From: Nocardia asiatica NBRC 100129
GTDB taxonomy: Bacteria > Actinomycetota > Actinomycetes > Mycobacteriales > Mycobacteriaceae
Assembly (NCBI RefSeq): GCF_000308415.1
Contig: NZ_BAFS01000470.1
Coordinates: forward strand, 1-63,678
Length of the DNA stretch: 63,678 bases
Reading direction: 5' to 3'
This document shows positions 46,901 through 47,098 of the stretch, piece after piece (within the stretch, counting starts at the first letter, position 1; each line of letters opens with the position of its first letter). Made by a program: the position numbers and the translations under genes. The notes below the pieces were generated by a model. It saw nothing but the letters and a program-made list of their open reading frames with translations. It did not search any database and was not told the DNA's origin.

Positions 46901-47095
46901 CGCATGACCGTTCATGGCGGCGGCCTTGGCTCGTAGTTCCGCGGCCATCCACCGCATCCCGGACACGTCGGCGCGCGGCAGGTCGCCACCGAAGACCACC
47001 AGTTCGATCGGGCGCCGCACCGGGGTGGGCAAACTCTCGAACAGTCTGCGCACCTCCACGACCGGGTTCAGCGACCACGAACCGTCCGCCGGCAC
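22982..47095 (-). CDS. Giant multi-module ESX-linked protein (8037 residues)
   Basis: One uninterrupted frame of 8037 codons (roughly 0.85 MDa). In order: ESX-substrate-like helical N-terminus (1-390), Gly/Ala/Asp linker (to ~715), SecA-like motor (716-1360), Ala-rich helices, papain-like deamidase-type domain (Cys1682, His1761, Asp1781), unidentified helical module (1925-2890), degenerate HD-like region (2915-3545), GT4 glycosyltransferase (3548-3925), two TetR regulators (4014-4197, 4231-4428), kinase-like remnant plus HEFVH metallopeptidase (4893-4897), six XRE repeats (5347-5829), sigma-70-like module (5832-6070), NlpC/P60-like domain (Cys6223, His6305), two DUF1023-like hydrolases (Ser7562 in the second) and a GDPD-like end. 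Borders carry G(F/Y/L)IG(S/N)RP tags. GTG 47095 is three bases past the WXG100 gene's stop, so they are coupled. No signal peptide; type VII export is inferred. Confidence 0.9.
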   Translation of the reverse strand: MPADGSWSLNPVVEVRRLFESLPTPVRRPIELVVFGGDLPRADVSGMRWMAAELRAKAAAMNGHAEDAKTLLTQEDSLGALGDRVREMLQLHHEGAARLREEALALADQAHAAANDAEKTLCVMFAFGVELGWRIIRTISAAAAAGPAGQLAAAPLVESMLIEGRGKVALMRAGLEQAYKAGAAKTAARLSAMGPYRLALTVGTAAALPAGVDLGAQLMQVASGDRNSGVKGPNGENPRGIDLKSIEAAAVSGAGGALGGMAAGVLAPKVFPRLASSRAALGLVQGLAGAGTGLGAAALITGWPENFEDVLASLLSGGFAGVVDVHGRPQSNLGPSFGEVVDGSGAYVPPDPSTVSLSKDAVLRLAGAPEGTKSLMPAPVNSNADSQLANSAALGHAMGAGASQLGGNLYASAPPGPTGDGRHEPDGAGAPARHLADSGSGEPVPASDDHANGRTGADERPGQASIGAQDDPAADDTGDRERGGRGAQAGSAGQDGAGAHDGGARAGGPGNAQTRDGAQTGSGDGAQAGTGQAGGAAPGAGDGGNGLAGGGGNGLAGGGAGGGNGQTDGSADAGGNGHAGEGVPGAQVGSGAAAGAALGGAGGDPPDSESRQSADHGEDDAHAVGGVPSARAPGGDGAAGHEPTVTRPGPGHGKADPPVEAGNTPGRNGPGGEAPPRVTAPKHADLPPTHEPPGLENSKDALPADARPSAPDAPGHTAEELAQQLAGLPSADPATKRDLTAEQQTQFKAASKKALALYRLRQEELAGESWEQRRHAMEHGDRAESLLRYIDAVREGTGKTPRWNQIEAFLLGEHGFMRQMGTGQGKSMVGALDTLWQLSRGEPVELASGDSVRVHHVITTTEVLANEGVREFAPMLRGLGYEVARWDPHNPQGAPDRPTAYYMTYDERATAELFDRPPPGKTATIDEADAVLVHNQTVHYQSEGQRELASEVEAAGVYRVRDFLKAVLRSRITAADDLSVHLEQAMHDRPLTAQQAGAARTLSAEEVGAARTLTARSLREQPEQCLDTVSRLWESYAGRKFTAVEIEMARAFLDVKAGRLKLNRDFQIFGQDAEKKVQILDEYGKPRSDPKIGTESRWFGGRHKMVEAMFGAPVYSDGTGSKQVTVEDVLGGYEQLHLMSGTLERTAAEIKENFPVGGGLAKVEDFGRSKLVGEQDRIFLTEPEKLRDAVDRVRQLQAEGRPVLVICPFNDLARNFSLMLSKAGVEHNAIDARWFAEHRDNNAAEEHLLAVKDTAGVRGAVTVGTGMLGRGFDVSISDEVDQLGGVHAHMLGRSPTNPDEDHQWSARAGRNGRNGSFCFNVAASDRLYSEAQQHGARVAITHYRTAMAMHAEATAEYAEAGRLVDTDAARPGEAVQAARAKVAATAADVAAAEREMRSLTAPLQNDAADRAYLQRAMRRANQAHAPPTAEFPAAVSPPATFAASVPQIAPGTAHIAAEVGQVAEDTGRTSSDTVPAERRAATETVHAEFDAVQPHLSGDRFARLAGWLGIPASVQAAAAASDTDDDDDPLSRLLERAGVSSAAVQALNQHLDHAPPAAVLRADALTDEQALDQLRPRRNRLAAELGWEPGQVAAAEGVRQVGAAVATSREELAALLDVPATQVNAATARDVLADAVARVLTPAETADDTATELLVFAASTYLAVSALLDLAVAIHQRSPKSCVNNGVTMMRVLYPGNEHAYQMPADMPLRGHNTEDTERAFGGDFRTFRALDEAAESLKARPGGSQALVYKWMNKGEVESHLVLLVNDSDRADAPNLVVLDIAAAPGEAPITPADLAAPRALLRRAVPFQLWQREQQPYIEQLDEADRRVFAIEFDSTGQPLSPLPTARRPVFSAQDPGSSPPGPWSSRAPPLRRGQFALTGHRTPGADRTPDSVRAVTPPGIERESEAVSRSGEDAVPTGSRPLADPGGRSGEDVAELVAQRFPGIPSPDAEVLARHIDSVGVERFLVVKDAPGDGEPTLWRLPSAREAAALNVRATTRSHSTEAGVAAVEAAERTGAAAREGQIADARWLTHGELDVRIVNRQVQGEFAQRFTSALESFDPAPAPADAAAAIARLGSRLSLSVDDIEQLTRRAAGRPAEEQERLVGYLRDLADEFEINDMTAEVYADLGDRDRLDNCVRTQRIRVALTTHPDILDVISTPMSEVLLFEMVRSAHWTGATIGNALEFLVRPQVAAALREIHRNNPHFAPYVARRMSKSTAAELERVGRELGRIAEIPADAVDGRLLDGFGRYVSPIAVGDISRVIAGGSSSDDEVTAHDRAWDFLLDLEDFSPGRVRQKFADVFLAAGQIANLPEHVRSEVTFTAQRLREVEDIYLRGSQGGDFTLYLAKVGELPPSQRPPTIRTAMEFTREVTPEFARCLRDLLADGAQGAERQALGLRHTGDAGLRELHKIASSFVNEVKSAVISAESLAKVQSSEFLARLLIDITRYDSSGWGTRGIASLRELLGNHDRAAAAGHIAPMPEEYRPSGVLEVAKLRTRDPDSGPGWTEDLLTRFARLSKNLQDARAALTGVPRPFTYLLGKLGHGIADHVEALERSIRSGTLADGSPMNDVARRNMMSRAQEMQELLAPTTESAQRFPALRSLRDFEHNFQRLARVGELHDDLRTICFAWAMRRHPEWVDRLENIRADEPTLEDVILVREFVEHITNQQVFAHYFANRKGANVFRRMTSIAALDEAILRTQGVGVSSDTTKLQFVPTRGPLLELSGHIASACWAGKYRSVAAAMPNMTAVIMVRNPDDPGRTALAGAGLLIETTSASGEPILLVRGLNPSETYINHVSVADFYREFTSWAQGIATARGRRLAIVIDGRAGDAATNRPVLFGHLVAERRKLTPVRLNPGDSEFNGYDVTRCAYLVQPDSAHGEREQRTGPGGLIGSRPSSDPEGAARTTAEAGTPELSGPAVVGELGRSLAEHGVVVGRAAAARVLGSDTPDDQDVIELSIPEWLYRQCEAAGWTPEDDQPSVLTRDRFRVSVGWPGVGTDRVSHEDLADRSWQPAGGGSKVALPADVYAWTQETQDRASADLIKERLLSPAGPPLPAEVIEREIDEVTEILRARVPREQLADPEIRRGIRLAAEGLFANRTLYGHPDVGRANNLYDDALELREFGVAALYHNGMGVAEDLGHIVDNGVLQGADLHEIVWAMVADAWSDLVYGGGRRSDNPDGYDELRSARLLHDRALSHGCDPSIARMLGFAVNGTGFDERTGTQMIASPAAVAEMRQRWGTMTDGEFRTATRVARWVAAADLQTLSEPDAVVRAIELALEDLMSRRFDPARVFGRVLSEWGARVNDVDEALRLADWFGRMPPEGGHITVRQALLERLRGNATFTHPDSGYQPPDGWLPANREMRRDHAAKLREIADRLASDSLYTPLDAYRDARSHAAEMREKYSGFRWQVVVGPGTHASDSAVLAATIAARLPGSDPSGMSRDVIEALPRITEFVRAQATSSRDTGNAPVIVVTSSQDADGRPRLVAQLDYTRPDATDPAPGVTREELRRELSDVDCRIDVETADALPQGQVWHSLRLDFTRQRILVCVGEWGTDSTGMATLNVALCRALAEAGHEVIVRAGEVGSAHRIPGVTVIGHRESGPFASMRERMLSDWDELPPSMDLVIVHDAASGLAAALAAEERYPAARLVRVNHLTPMLRETLGNDPERGRAKVAADVYLARRAHLVTGLGPVLAADALSSAVMAGHGSVHELQPGLVMAEQPPVPAPGDPARILLFGRADDPLKGVAAAARVVRQLRARGRDARLMVRGYPERGLESARAELVRLVGDPDAVEVAPQTSNRATLQADIRSATVVVMPSRAEGFGLVATEAIEQGVPVVVPSSSGVGRFLAELDEYRELAARFNVVEQHLGAAPESDLWVAALDSLFDDVPGAWAAARRLQELLRPFTGKRSAKMLVHAALNTDPHPRPAIRPSRTEVAIENGHVVARGEETDYERILAVADAMETDPAMRRAVMGGTVVEFAPARDPLPIRLAAAETDAWLFDPSTRSIARQYGSRANILRAFVATVAGKGFGATGIDDVCRRARISRDTFRDHFLSTHSALADAHRLALSNLNQLVVDEVGAMPASDRAARVTAAVSTFVSALAARPATARLLLVEGFAADPGARAELIVGMVEGIAATLATVFGEPITPTAERRALAAAVYGMLADWAVTGDDTAAPALRRSLVDLLHNGPTTAAVGAAVPGSPADAAEPSRRESSRSAQEAEPDEREQILTHLIAVTAEQGYTEMSPETVQRRAGVSHQTYRKLFTDKRTGFEAACAVAVERVRIATRAALPDAAGADVASRLQTAIHAYLTALAAHPDEARVLHLNLLAPGPGSHRPHDRHRAMLAAHLREVVEEIDVPTARLLASAVAGVVTDHILSDWTARTGSRRSADGESDRIATLPEFAPAVTAAVGSVLPGIGATTTADSDPPGHQPTRPDRFDGYIGSRPDEFTPRPGSPSRDESAMFSPGRSGQQVRTTEQSSGDSSPAAVRDQDVLFDHTIARRGARGSQGFIGSRPPEDGASARPEFQDLVLAGRQSGTVERSLVEDAPGVRVESVTFGNGTRVFAETYADPVAALEQVLQRKVAEIMDAPVGRTCLILEDDTVYREVIPGQPGDSGQTPDREILSSRSAGRLGLFDAVTRTNRSAREWSVGPDDEVRGGRAPSAIFATPTGVFAARFVRHIDGREVWQHHGIPRPELSTIRERVAYLQSWISDLPIPGEYKAALHHIHGRYMDALAEVEWRAARTPAEDLHRAGLDVEAQTKARLVEAFTLDHPHIAIVGFDHPDVPAHVVEEILGALDEMFTRFPGRTNIRGLWIDYLGNENAGAASFAQRDSASTFRTLGIQFSLRNASRPAWTVERGIELRERGFNPVGDRPFHHDAIHEFVHAIDAVELLSPRLPRVLHETWSRLDELGLIRESEQTWLARLPAYAFVDETKAQLREYEALAVGFAETDLHGAALGTPQWVIHEYVTAGRAPQITADLDVRLLNEAVRDGRGPLRGEHFPVPGLRMRSNDPGRNAALRLFSLWQAYVANRGLGKLVSRWESATAPKSRRRLLAQLYFWISQQRYMRQVWAAERDPNVVGEHGESHPDYFRTRLGDDAPNMDMVGRQTGLRAGVRRDPSTGKWHGGVGTPAFWTTLAIGRLVKNRMDAEAPGSTVLQNVVELPGGARVDGNVLYALEHDRFVIETARAHDQRTIFDAALAELATALGQRSPQPSPELLRRLANAVYLLFQAPLMTRGSDATIRTFAATVFTFAFGRPLRLPHDIDLQAMSRRQPDFVEWFAGALQRGLRTVGDSEAAGRPHARAATTGVDDRPPGFIGSRPREQSDSSLDVARGAWLKALRLEQDRKQKDVAEAAGLTNAALSNIEKGRRTSLGTFQQLCRALGIEAEALTEATRRFYPNVELETAAAAHDSPGGWVAAHRNNRGMTRADLARAVGVTPTRIGEIENGDRPPPNVFYRIARALGVGPQALAEATRSFYPDLVLDLDPAAHDPAAPGNWIAALRHDRDTTQAEVARAAGTSAGYLAGIEGGKYTPNSIIFRRVCRALEVAPELLATATHHFYPDLALGLDPHAHDPASPGSWIVALRHDRNMTGTELSAAIGPGWGHLSGIETGNYVPRFAVFRRICEVMGIDDELLRRATRHFYPHIDLDLESAAHDLGRWITALRQDRDISRAELARVTGLSTKYLAQIETENRRPRLSTFRQISRALSVSGGSLIQAVRDFYPDITADIDPAAHESLGRWIAALRHDEGMSVTELARRARMPRSTLSSIENDRYRPRLRKMRQLCHAQGIGGELLLEVVERFYADRYERSGYRDEEELFKRYVVARVGSPEERAAQDEISETFAWVPNAVARRESRDIRDDAVQAAWIGMLGAITSHVPSASFAAHAWASCRAAVFRYRLALRFPDLDNRTRKIVSTVEAQISRMVAAGVALEDTDIARETGLKVADVALAREILARPALRLDAPISGKDGARQRDVADPAPAGFSDTEFAMTVRAALADLADPATAEQLVTLHLVEGRSLARTAERLGLGVGAASELLAETAARLRGAFDHREPGDATTSERNRPTPWSTARAQPDQPPSPPVSPGDLAPGEGTTRPGGFIGSRPPGPGDPARGPAPEQTPGTTPWSRLSDRDAHEGVGDEGEVPGATASPAAAASPRVVEFLLGCLTRRDTIYWCQLKPDGLFPEWAWSSDEQLPVLAPDLPISCIDMVVYAAIAAGVLGREQARAIYDWADPDDFSRRWVRELPDLLVPAGRQLVSDRDTAPRPQRGDVVMWFGSVVPGGDEQLMHVAVADGEADRGAGSASVLSFGADCSWLLSQPRRGDAKMSGVELTTIADISDTMLASWSHTVRVEFGPGPWTRPPATAGELRVPPSRESRALRPFNKKNWRRTFPGAAAWVQGRPDARRWTAAFDEWERAEGAAGAPTRLVELIDAAISSTRIEETLRSPRTSPIDGHPQVAVKMDQDGKPIGLTVASMDGHGRVLRKLFTERPDLLDTIPRHGGRLSIAYDRVKLQTDGEVRGEHLRPEDADRSRERIPGRLLHEYLRLCREGALDKPGTRPGRTPKRPSFERWIATLPPSVFRGAGDSSYTTTFNGHILTDRAVEEGCRPPGAEEPDDPHSAMAALRRIVLEAPDDVVGPMPISEQPTPLTERSSEVLELGVMSARVTVGKDPSGRWRLLEQPYAPVYPGDVLTQWCAQLHAGSRRRLLSLIRRQLSGRVVGPEAGPGGYIGSRPSDSDSDPPASAQEGPTLRAESAASLPSPPDQGRQTPVQPGAGTVDAPDGSVPSTAWPRFSWEPDASADGRRNSGPDGFIGNRPRDDEPEETARAGAQVPAALIGPVDARAGLPTYSPPDAELRMRAERVLREHWGAGASPDDLVYRWRRSTAERAAAAAEECAQHAARNARRARNLSVDELRALVRVWPEFVGKAGGFPKGVRDQANRWAYAKTRMALETAAVTTRLSGRERALRECLLNVEDLLIRAGQRAATVETPGVPTPTVLLERFDTDDPGAGSIMISFGSADPVAEAWHVDGTDRDLRRLDQRMQLACNHYEAAVRENPQRPVRVVVWSGTDGHRLAGDLAVSADVVTGSAPHPAVRPERQLVVYGDGGRPAKKALAHEWVARTTDAVVVCGESNLRTMGDALADVASSTDVYYGIASRPGASGKAEDVPGIQFTSRFPKGDAGRTNAVLKDVRDRAQRYEKEPFEEGKPIDDEFLLYVDDRTKAPTESLENMGRILAGRPDRVARHDPVQNGWLHFTECIERNVDEQTRFVYADILPRDPRTGTPTLRAIAGDAALARSAIEKRGGPGARPEILSHRGLPDDFTRAGRLAIENKRWWNSLHRDEQRAVVAIHPRIVGNAPGLPSEVANYANDYRRFTTASAIHARGRKNASRAERQVFRNLYAVGEALTRSVTVHRDIPPPVVATVALDPEAFGGNGSGTFVIGNCRLEDADHVVWYVDGVNTRLQSAPARLGSARNLYEELVRADPSVKVAVVCWIGYEAPANYKEAWASRPELAEAGGRLFARDVLALRAVTGAKMSKLGYSYGTPVVAEGGVGGRLDGVFEHGVVMGSPGRGRRFDSATDASARRTWVLAQSDDPVTGFGGDAPDARGRLLGDGPLGLGTDPATDIVATRVRAERGFPYSLAPFDGHGEYLQYSLIGAAQPTESLRHAAWCLAGRGDEVPTEQHRPTVDNPTAMHRIRARVVDAARDRRAPQLDAALDTPGDHRSRRDLPVPAAGEVSEGDGSPRSGATQAAGAAVGSSDGTRVGPRLAVRLGKDGLADAGRACADALVLGVDSIVVEVGRAAGDMAALDMICRSAAHADAALAVELPTGPAWPESEIRAKVAAIAATLRRHGIRGQLHAFDLRVATAGAELAPDWQRVAMVNTLTVVGMGMRGATGWMARALRPGAEQIDAIIDNARRAGATGLAIPYQLLSENFVRQTTEGGMRLAVWGVTGSGRMRESLRMDVGEIWTRRTEDLALLRAEVAESGCRIPEAFAPPPPPDGPPRATPWSGSTGR
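22985..23746 (-). other. Giant protein module: C-terminal GDPD-like domain, degenerate
   Basis: Residues about 7784-8037. VRLGKDGLADAGRACADALV then LGVDSIVVEVGRAAGDMAAL and RGQLHAFDLRVATAGAELAP resemble a glycerophosphodiester phosphodiesterase TIM barrel. The usual HRG, the E-x-D pair and HD are not preserved, so catalysis is doubtful. A Pro-rich tail ends in ATPWSGSTGR, which carries the TPWS tetrapeptide found elsewhere in the operon. Confidence 0.45.
24056..25048 (-). other. Giant protein module: second DUF1023-like alpha/beta hydrolase
   Basis: Residues 7350-7680. Opens WWNSLHRDEQRAVVAIHPRI and VGNAPGLPSEVANYANDY, then VVWYVDGVNTRLQSAPARLG and SVKVAVVCWIGYEAP, and the nucleophile elbow LGYSYGTPVV with Ser7562, followed by FEHGVVMGSPGRG. 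These are the marks of DUF1023 (alpha/beta hydrolases common in ESX-related proteins). Nucleophile intact, hence possibly active. Confidence 0.75.
25076..26518 (-). other. Giant protein module: first DUF1023-like alpha/beta hydrolase, degenerate
   Basis: Residues 6860-7340. Starts like DUF1023 proteins (LRALVRVWPEFVGKAGGFPK then GVRDQANRWAYAKTRMALET) with AWHVDGTDRDLRRLDQRMQL as the strand before the oxyanion turn. The nucleophile GxSxG is not seen where expected: the region reads DAVVVCGESNLRTMGDALAD, so Gly-Glu-Ser stands in place of Gly-x-Ser-x-Gly. Probably a decayed duplicate of the next module. Confidence 0.55.
26594..26614 (-). repeat. Border tag 7, GFIGNRP
   Basis: Residues 6828-6834, before the first DUF1023-like module. 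The only copy with Asn in place of Ser. Confidence 0.9.
26843..26863 (-). repeat. Border tag 6, GYIGSRP
   Basis: Residues 6745-6751, at the end of the NlpC/P60-like module. Ser is encoded by AGT. Confidence 0.9.
26890..28580 (-). other. Giant protein module: NlpC/P60-like domain plus unknown region
   Basis: Residues 6173-6735. LPISCIDMVVYAAIAAGVLG (Cys6223) and RGDVVMWFG...EQLMHVAVADG (His6305) follow the Cys/GDxVxW/His order of NlpC/P60- and CHAP-like cysteine hydrolases. WCQLKPDG with WAWSSDEQ upstream may form the N-terminal lid. The last ~370 residues are unassigned. Cell-wall or amide hydrolysis is possible. Confidence 0.5.
28730..28750 (-). repeat. Border tag 5, GFIGSRP
   Basis: Residues 6116-6122, between the sigma-like and NlpC/P60-like modules. 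Arg is encoded by AGA, a rare codon in this GC-rich DNA. Flanked on both sides by TPWS tetrapeptides. Confidence 0.9.
28886..29602 (-). other. Giant protein module: sigma-70-like domain set
   Basis: Residues 5832-6070, directly after the XRE array. DIRDDAVQAAWIGMLGAITS and SFAAHAWASCRAAVFRYRLA resemble sigma region 2 (DLxQxGxIGLLRAI, FSTYAxxxIRxEIxRY). TRKIVSTVEAQISRMVAAGV and DTDIARETGLKVADVALARE resemble region 3. AEQLVTLHLVEGRSLARTAE then RLGLGVGAASELL resembles region 4. The order and spacing match SigB/SigF-type factors. Core polymerase contacts in region 2 are poorly conserved, so function is uncertain. Confidence 0.65.
29612..31058 (-). repeat. Giant protein module: six tandem XRE (Cro/CI) helix-turn-helix repeats
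   Basis: Residues 5347-5829, six units of about 80 residues. Pattern: (R/N/S)W(I/L)xALRxDRxxTxAELARAxG, then a recognition helix, then IExGxRxPxxxxFRxICRALG, then ELLxxATRxFYPDxxLDLD and AHDP. Each unit has a full five-helix XRE domain plus a conserved FYPD/AHDP tail. They are diverged from each other, so the array is old. Six DNA-binding domains in a row could grip a repetitive operator with high avidity. Confidence 0.88.
31091..31111 (-). repeat. Border tag 4, GFIGSRP
   Basis: Residues 5329-5335, between the metallopeptidase module and the XRE array. Arg is encoded by CGT. Confidence 0.9.
31190..33478 (-). other. Giant protein module: kinase-like remnant and HEFVH metallopeptidase
   Basis: Residues 4540-5302. 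The first ~140 residues (VTFGNGTRVFAETYADPVAA; GRLGLFDAVTRTNRSAREWS) recall the PI3K/HipA-like kinase domains of ESX toxins, but the usual D-R-N residues are altered, so it is probably inactive. Then ATPs-independent alpha/beta sequence leads to DAIHEFVHAIDAVELL, with the zinc HExxH motif at residues 4893-4897, and ALAVGFAETDL, a candidate third ligand. A gluzincin-type peptidase is likely. The WXG100 protein's C-terminus carries a related but motif-less version (REFGRALDFA). Confidence 0.6.
33518..33538 (-). repeat. Border tag 3, GFIGSRP
   Basis: Residues 4520-4526, before the kinase-like/metallopeptidase module and 69 residues after tag 2. The intervening segment is Ser/Pro/Arg-rich and may be an eroded module. 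Confidence 0.9.
33725..33745 (-). repeat. Border tag 2, GYIGSRP
   Basis: Residues 4451-4457, directly after the second TetR module. Arg is encoded by CGC. Confidence 0.9.
33812..34405 (-). other. Giant protein module: second TetR-like regulator
   Basis: Residues 4231-4428. REQILTHLIAVTAEQGYTEM then SPETVQRRAGVSHQTYRKLF is another full TetR HTH, with C-terminal helices (TAIHAYLTALAAHPDEARVL, LASAVAGVVTDHILSDWTAR). It follows the first unit after a 30-residue acidic linker. The two are clearly related in layout but diverged in sequence. Confidence 0.78.
34505..35056 (-). other. Giant protein module: first TetR-like regulator
   Basis: Residues 4014-4197. ANILRAFVATVAGKGFGATG then IDDVCRRARISRDTFRDHFL is a complete TetR DNA-binding domain, and it is followed by a ligand-domain-like helical part (STFVSALAARPATARLLLVE, ADWAVTGDDTAAPALRRSLV). 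The unit is as long as a free-standing TetR protein. Confidence 0.78.
35321..36454 (-). other. Giant protein module: GT4-type glycosyltransferase
   Basis: Residues 3548-3925. A GT-B fold: ILVCVGEWGTDSTGMATLNV and ALCRALAEAGHEVIVRAGEV at the start, ARILLFGRADDPLKGVAAAA at the beginning of the second Rossmann domain, and the donor-binding signature PSRAEGFGLVATEAIEQGVP ending in VVVPSSSG. Length matches a complete GT4 enzyme. The E-x7-E pair (EGFGLVATE) is intact, so activity is possible; the sugar donor and acceptor are unknown. Confidence 0.8.
36461..38353 (-). other. Giant protein module: degenerate HD-like region
   Basis: Residues 2915-3545. A nucleotidyltransferase-like stretch (VVVGRAAAARVLGSDTPDDQ, then DVIELSIPEWLY) leads to a region like HD-superfamily hydrolases: RTLYGHPDVGRANNLYDDAL, ALYHNGMGVAEDLGHIVDNG and AMVADAWSDLVYGGGRRSDN. 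In relatives the last reads AAAWHDLV; here the HD doublet is SD, and the HxxxV His is Gly or Val. The metal site is therefore probably lost. Confidence 0.45.
38396..38416 (-). repeat. Border tag 1, GLIGSRP
   Basis: Residues 2894-2900, between the unidentified helical module and the HD-like module. Codons include AGG for Arg and AGC for Ser. Followed by an acidic/Pro linker (SSDPEG). Confidence 0.9.
38426..41323 (-). other. Giant protein module: large unidentified helical module
   Basis: Residues 1925-2890. Mostly long charged helices (LSVDDIEQLTRRAAGRPAEE; AHWTGATIGNALEFLVRPQV; PRPFTYLLGKLGHGIADHVE) ending in an alpha/beta part (LSGHIASACWAGKYRSVAAA, TAVIMVRNPDDPG, LLVRGLNPSETYI, RGRRLAIVIDGRAG). 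I do not recognise the fold. The last 180 residues could be an acetyltransferase-like domain, but no diagnostic motif is clear. Nearly 1000 residues of unassigned sequence between an eroded tag and a full border tag. Confidence 0.55.
41324..41338 (-). repeat. Eroded border tag, TGSRP
   Basis: Residues 1920-1924, after the papain-like domain. Only GSRP of the consensus is left, at a position where a module border is expected. Confidence 0.5.
41546..42178 (-). other. Giant protein module: papain-like (glutamine deamidase-type) toxin domain
   Basis: Residues about 1640-1850. SPKSCVNNGVTMMRVLYPGN holds a nucleophile Cys1682, MNKGEVESHLVLLVN a His1761 and NLVVLDIAAA an Asp1781, in the order and spacing of the papain-fold Tox-PL or 'toxin glutamine deamidase' domains described in polymorphic toxins. 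All three catalytic residues are present, so it may be active as a deamidase or protease. An eroded border tag (TGSRP, residues 1920-1924) follows. Confidence 0.7.
43016..44950 (-). other. Giant protein module: SecA-like ATPase motor
   Basis: Residues 716-1360. Walker A in FMRQMGTGQGKSMVGALDTL (about 820-828) corresponds to the MxTGEGKT of SecA. TIDEADAVLV (about 924) is motif II, LHLMSGTLERTAAE the LTGT-like motif III, VGTGMLGRGFDVSISDEVDQ matches the SecA motif around AGRGTDI, and SARAGRNGRNGS matches GRSGRQGD (motif VI). All nucleotide-contacting motifs look intact, so ATPase activity is possible. The SecA C-terminal zinc tail and scaffold regions were not recognised. A SecA motor inside a large secreted-type protein is rare. 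Confidence 0.8.
44951..45925 (-). repeat. Giant protein: Gly/Ala/Asp low-complexity linker
   Basis: About 320 residues dominated by Gly, Ala, Asp, Gln and Pro with short imperfect repeats (GGNGLAGGGGNGLAGGGAGG; AGTGQAGGAAPGAGDGGNGL). Expected to be disordered and to separate the secretion head from the cargo. Confidence 0.85.
45926..47095 (-). other. Giant protein module: ESX-substrate-like N-terminal domain
   Basis: Residues 1-390. Long amphipathic helices (MRWMAAELRAKAAAMNGHAE, then HHEGAARLREEALALADQAH) followed by Ala/Gly-rich hydrophobic stretches (GPYRLALTVGTAAALPAGVD; SGAGGALGGMAAGVLAPKVF). This resembles the WXG100-like heads of actinobacterial polymorphic toxins delivered by ESX systems. 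The Gly-rich hydrophobic parts could insert into membranes. The head is preceded in the operon by a WXG100 gene, the usual arrangement for a co-secreted pair. Confidence 0.65.
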
Positions 47096-47098
47096 CGC

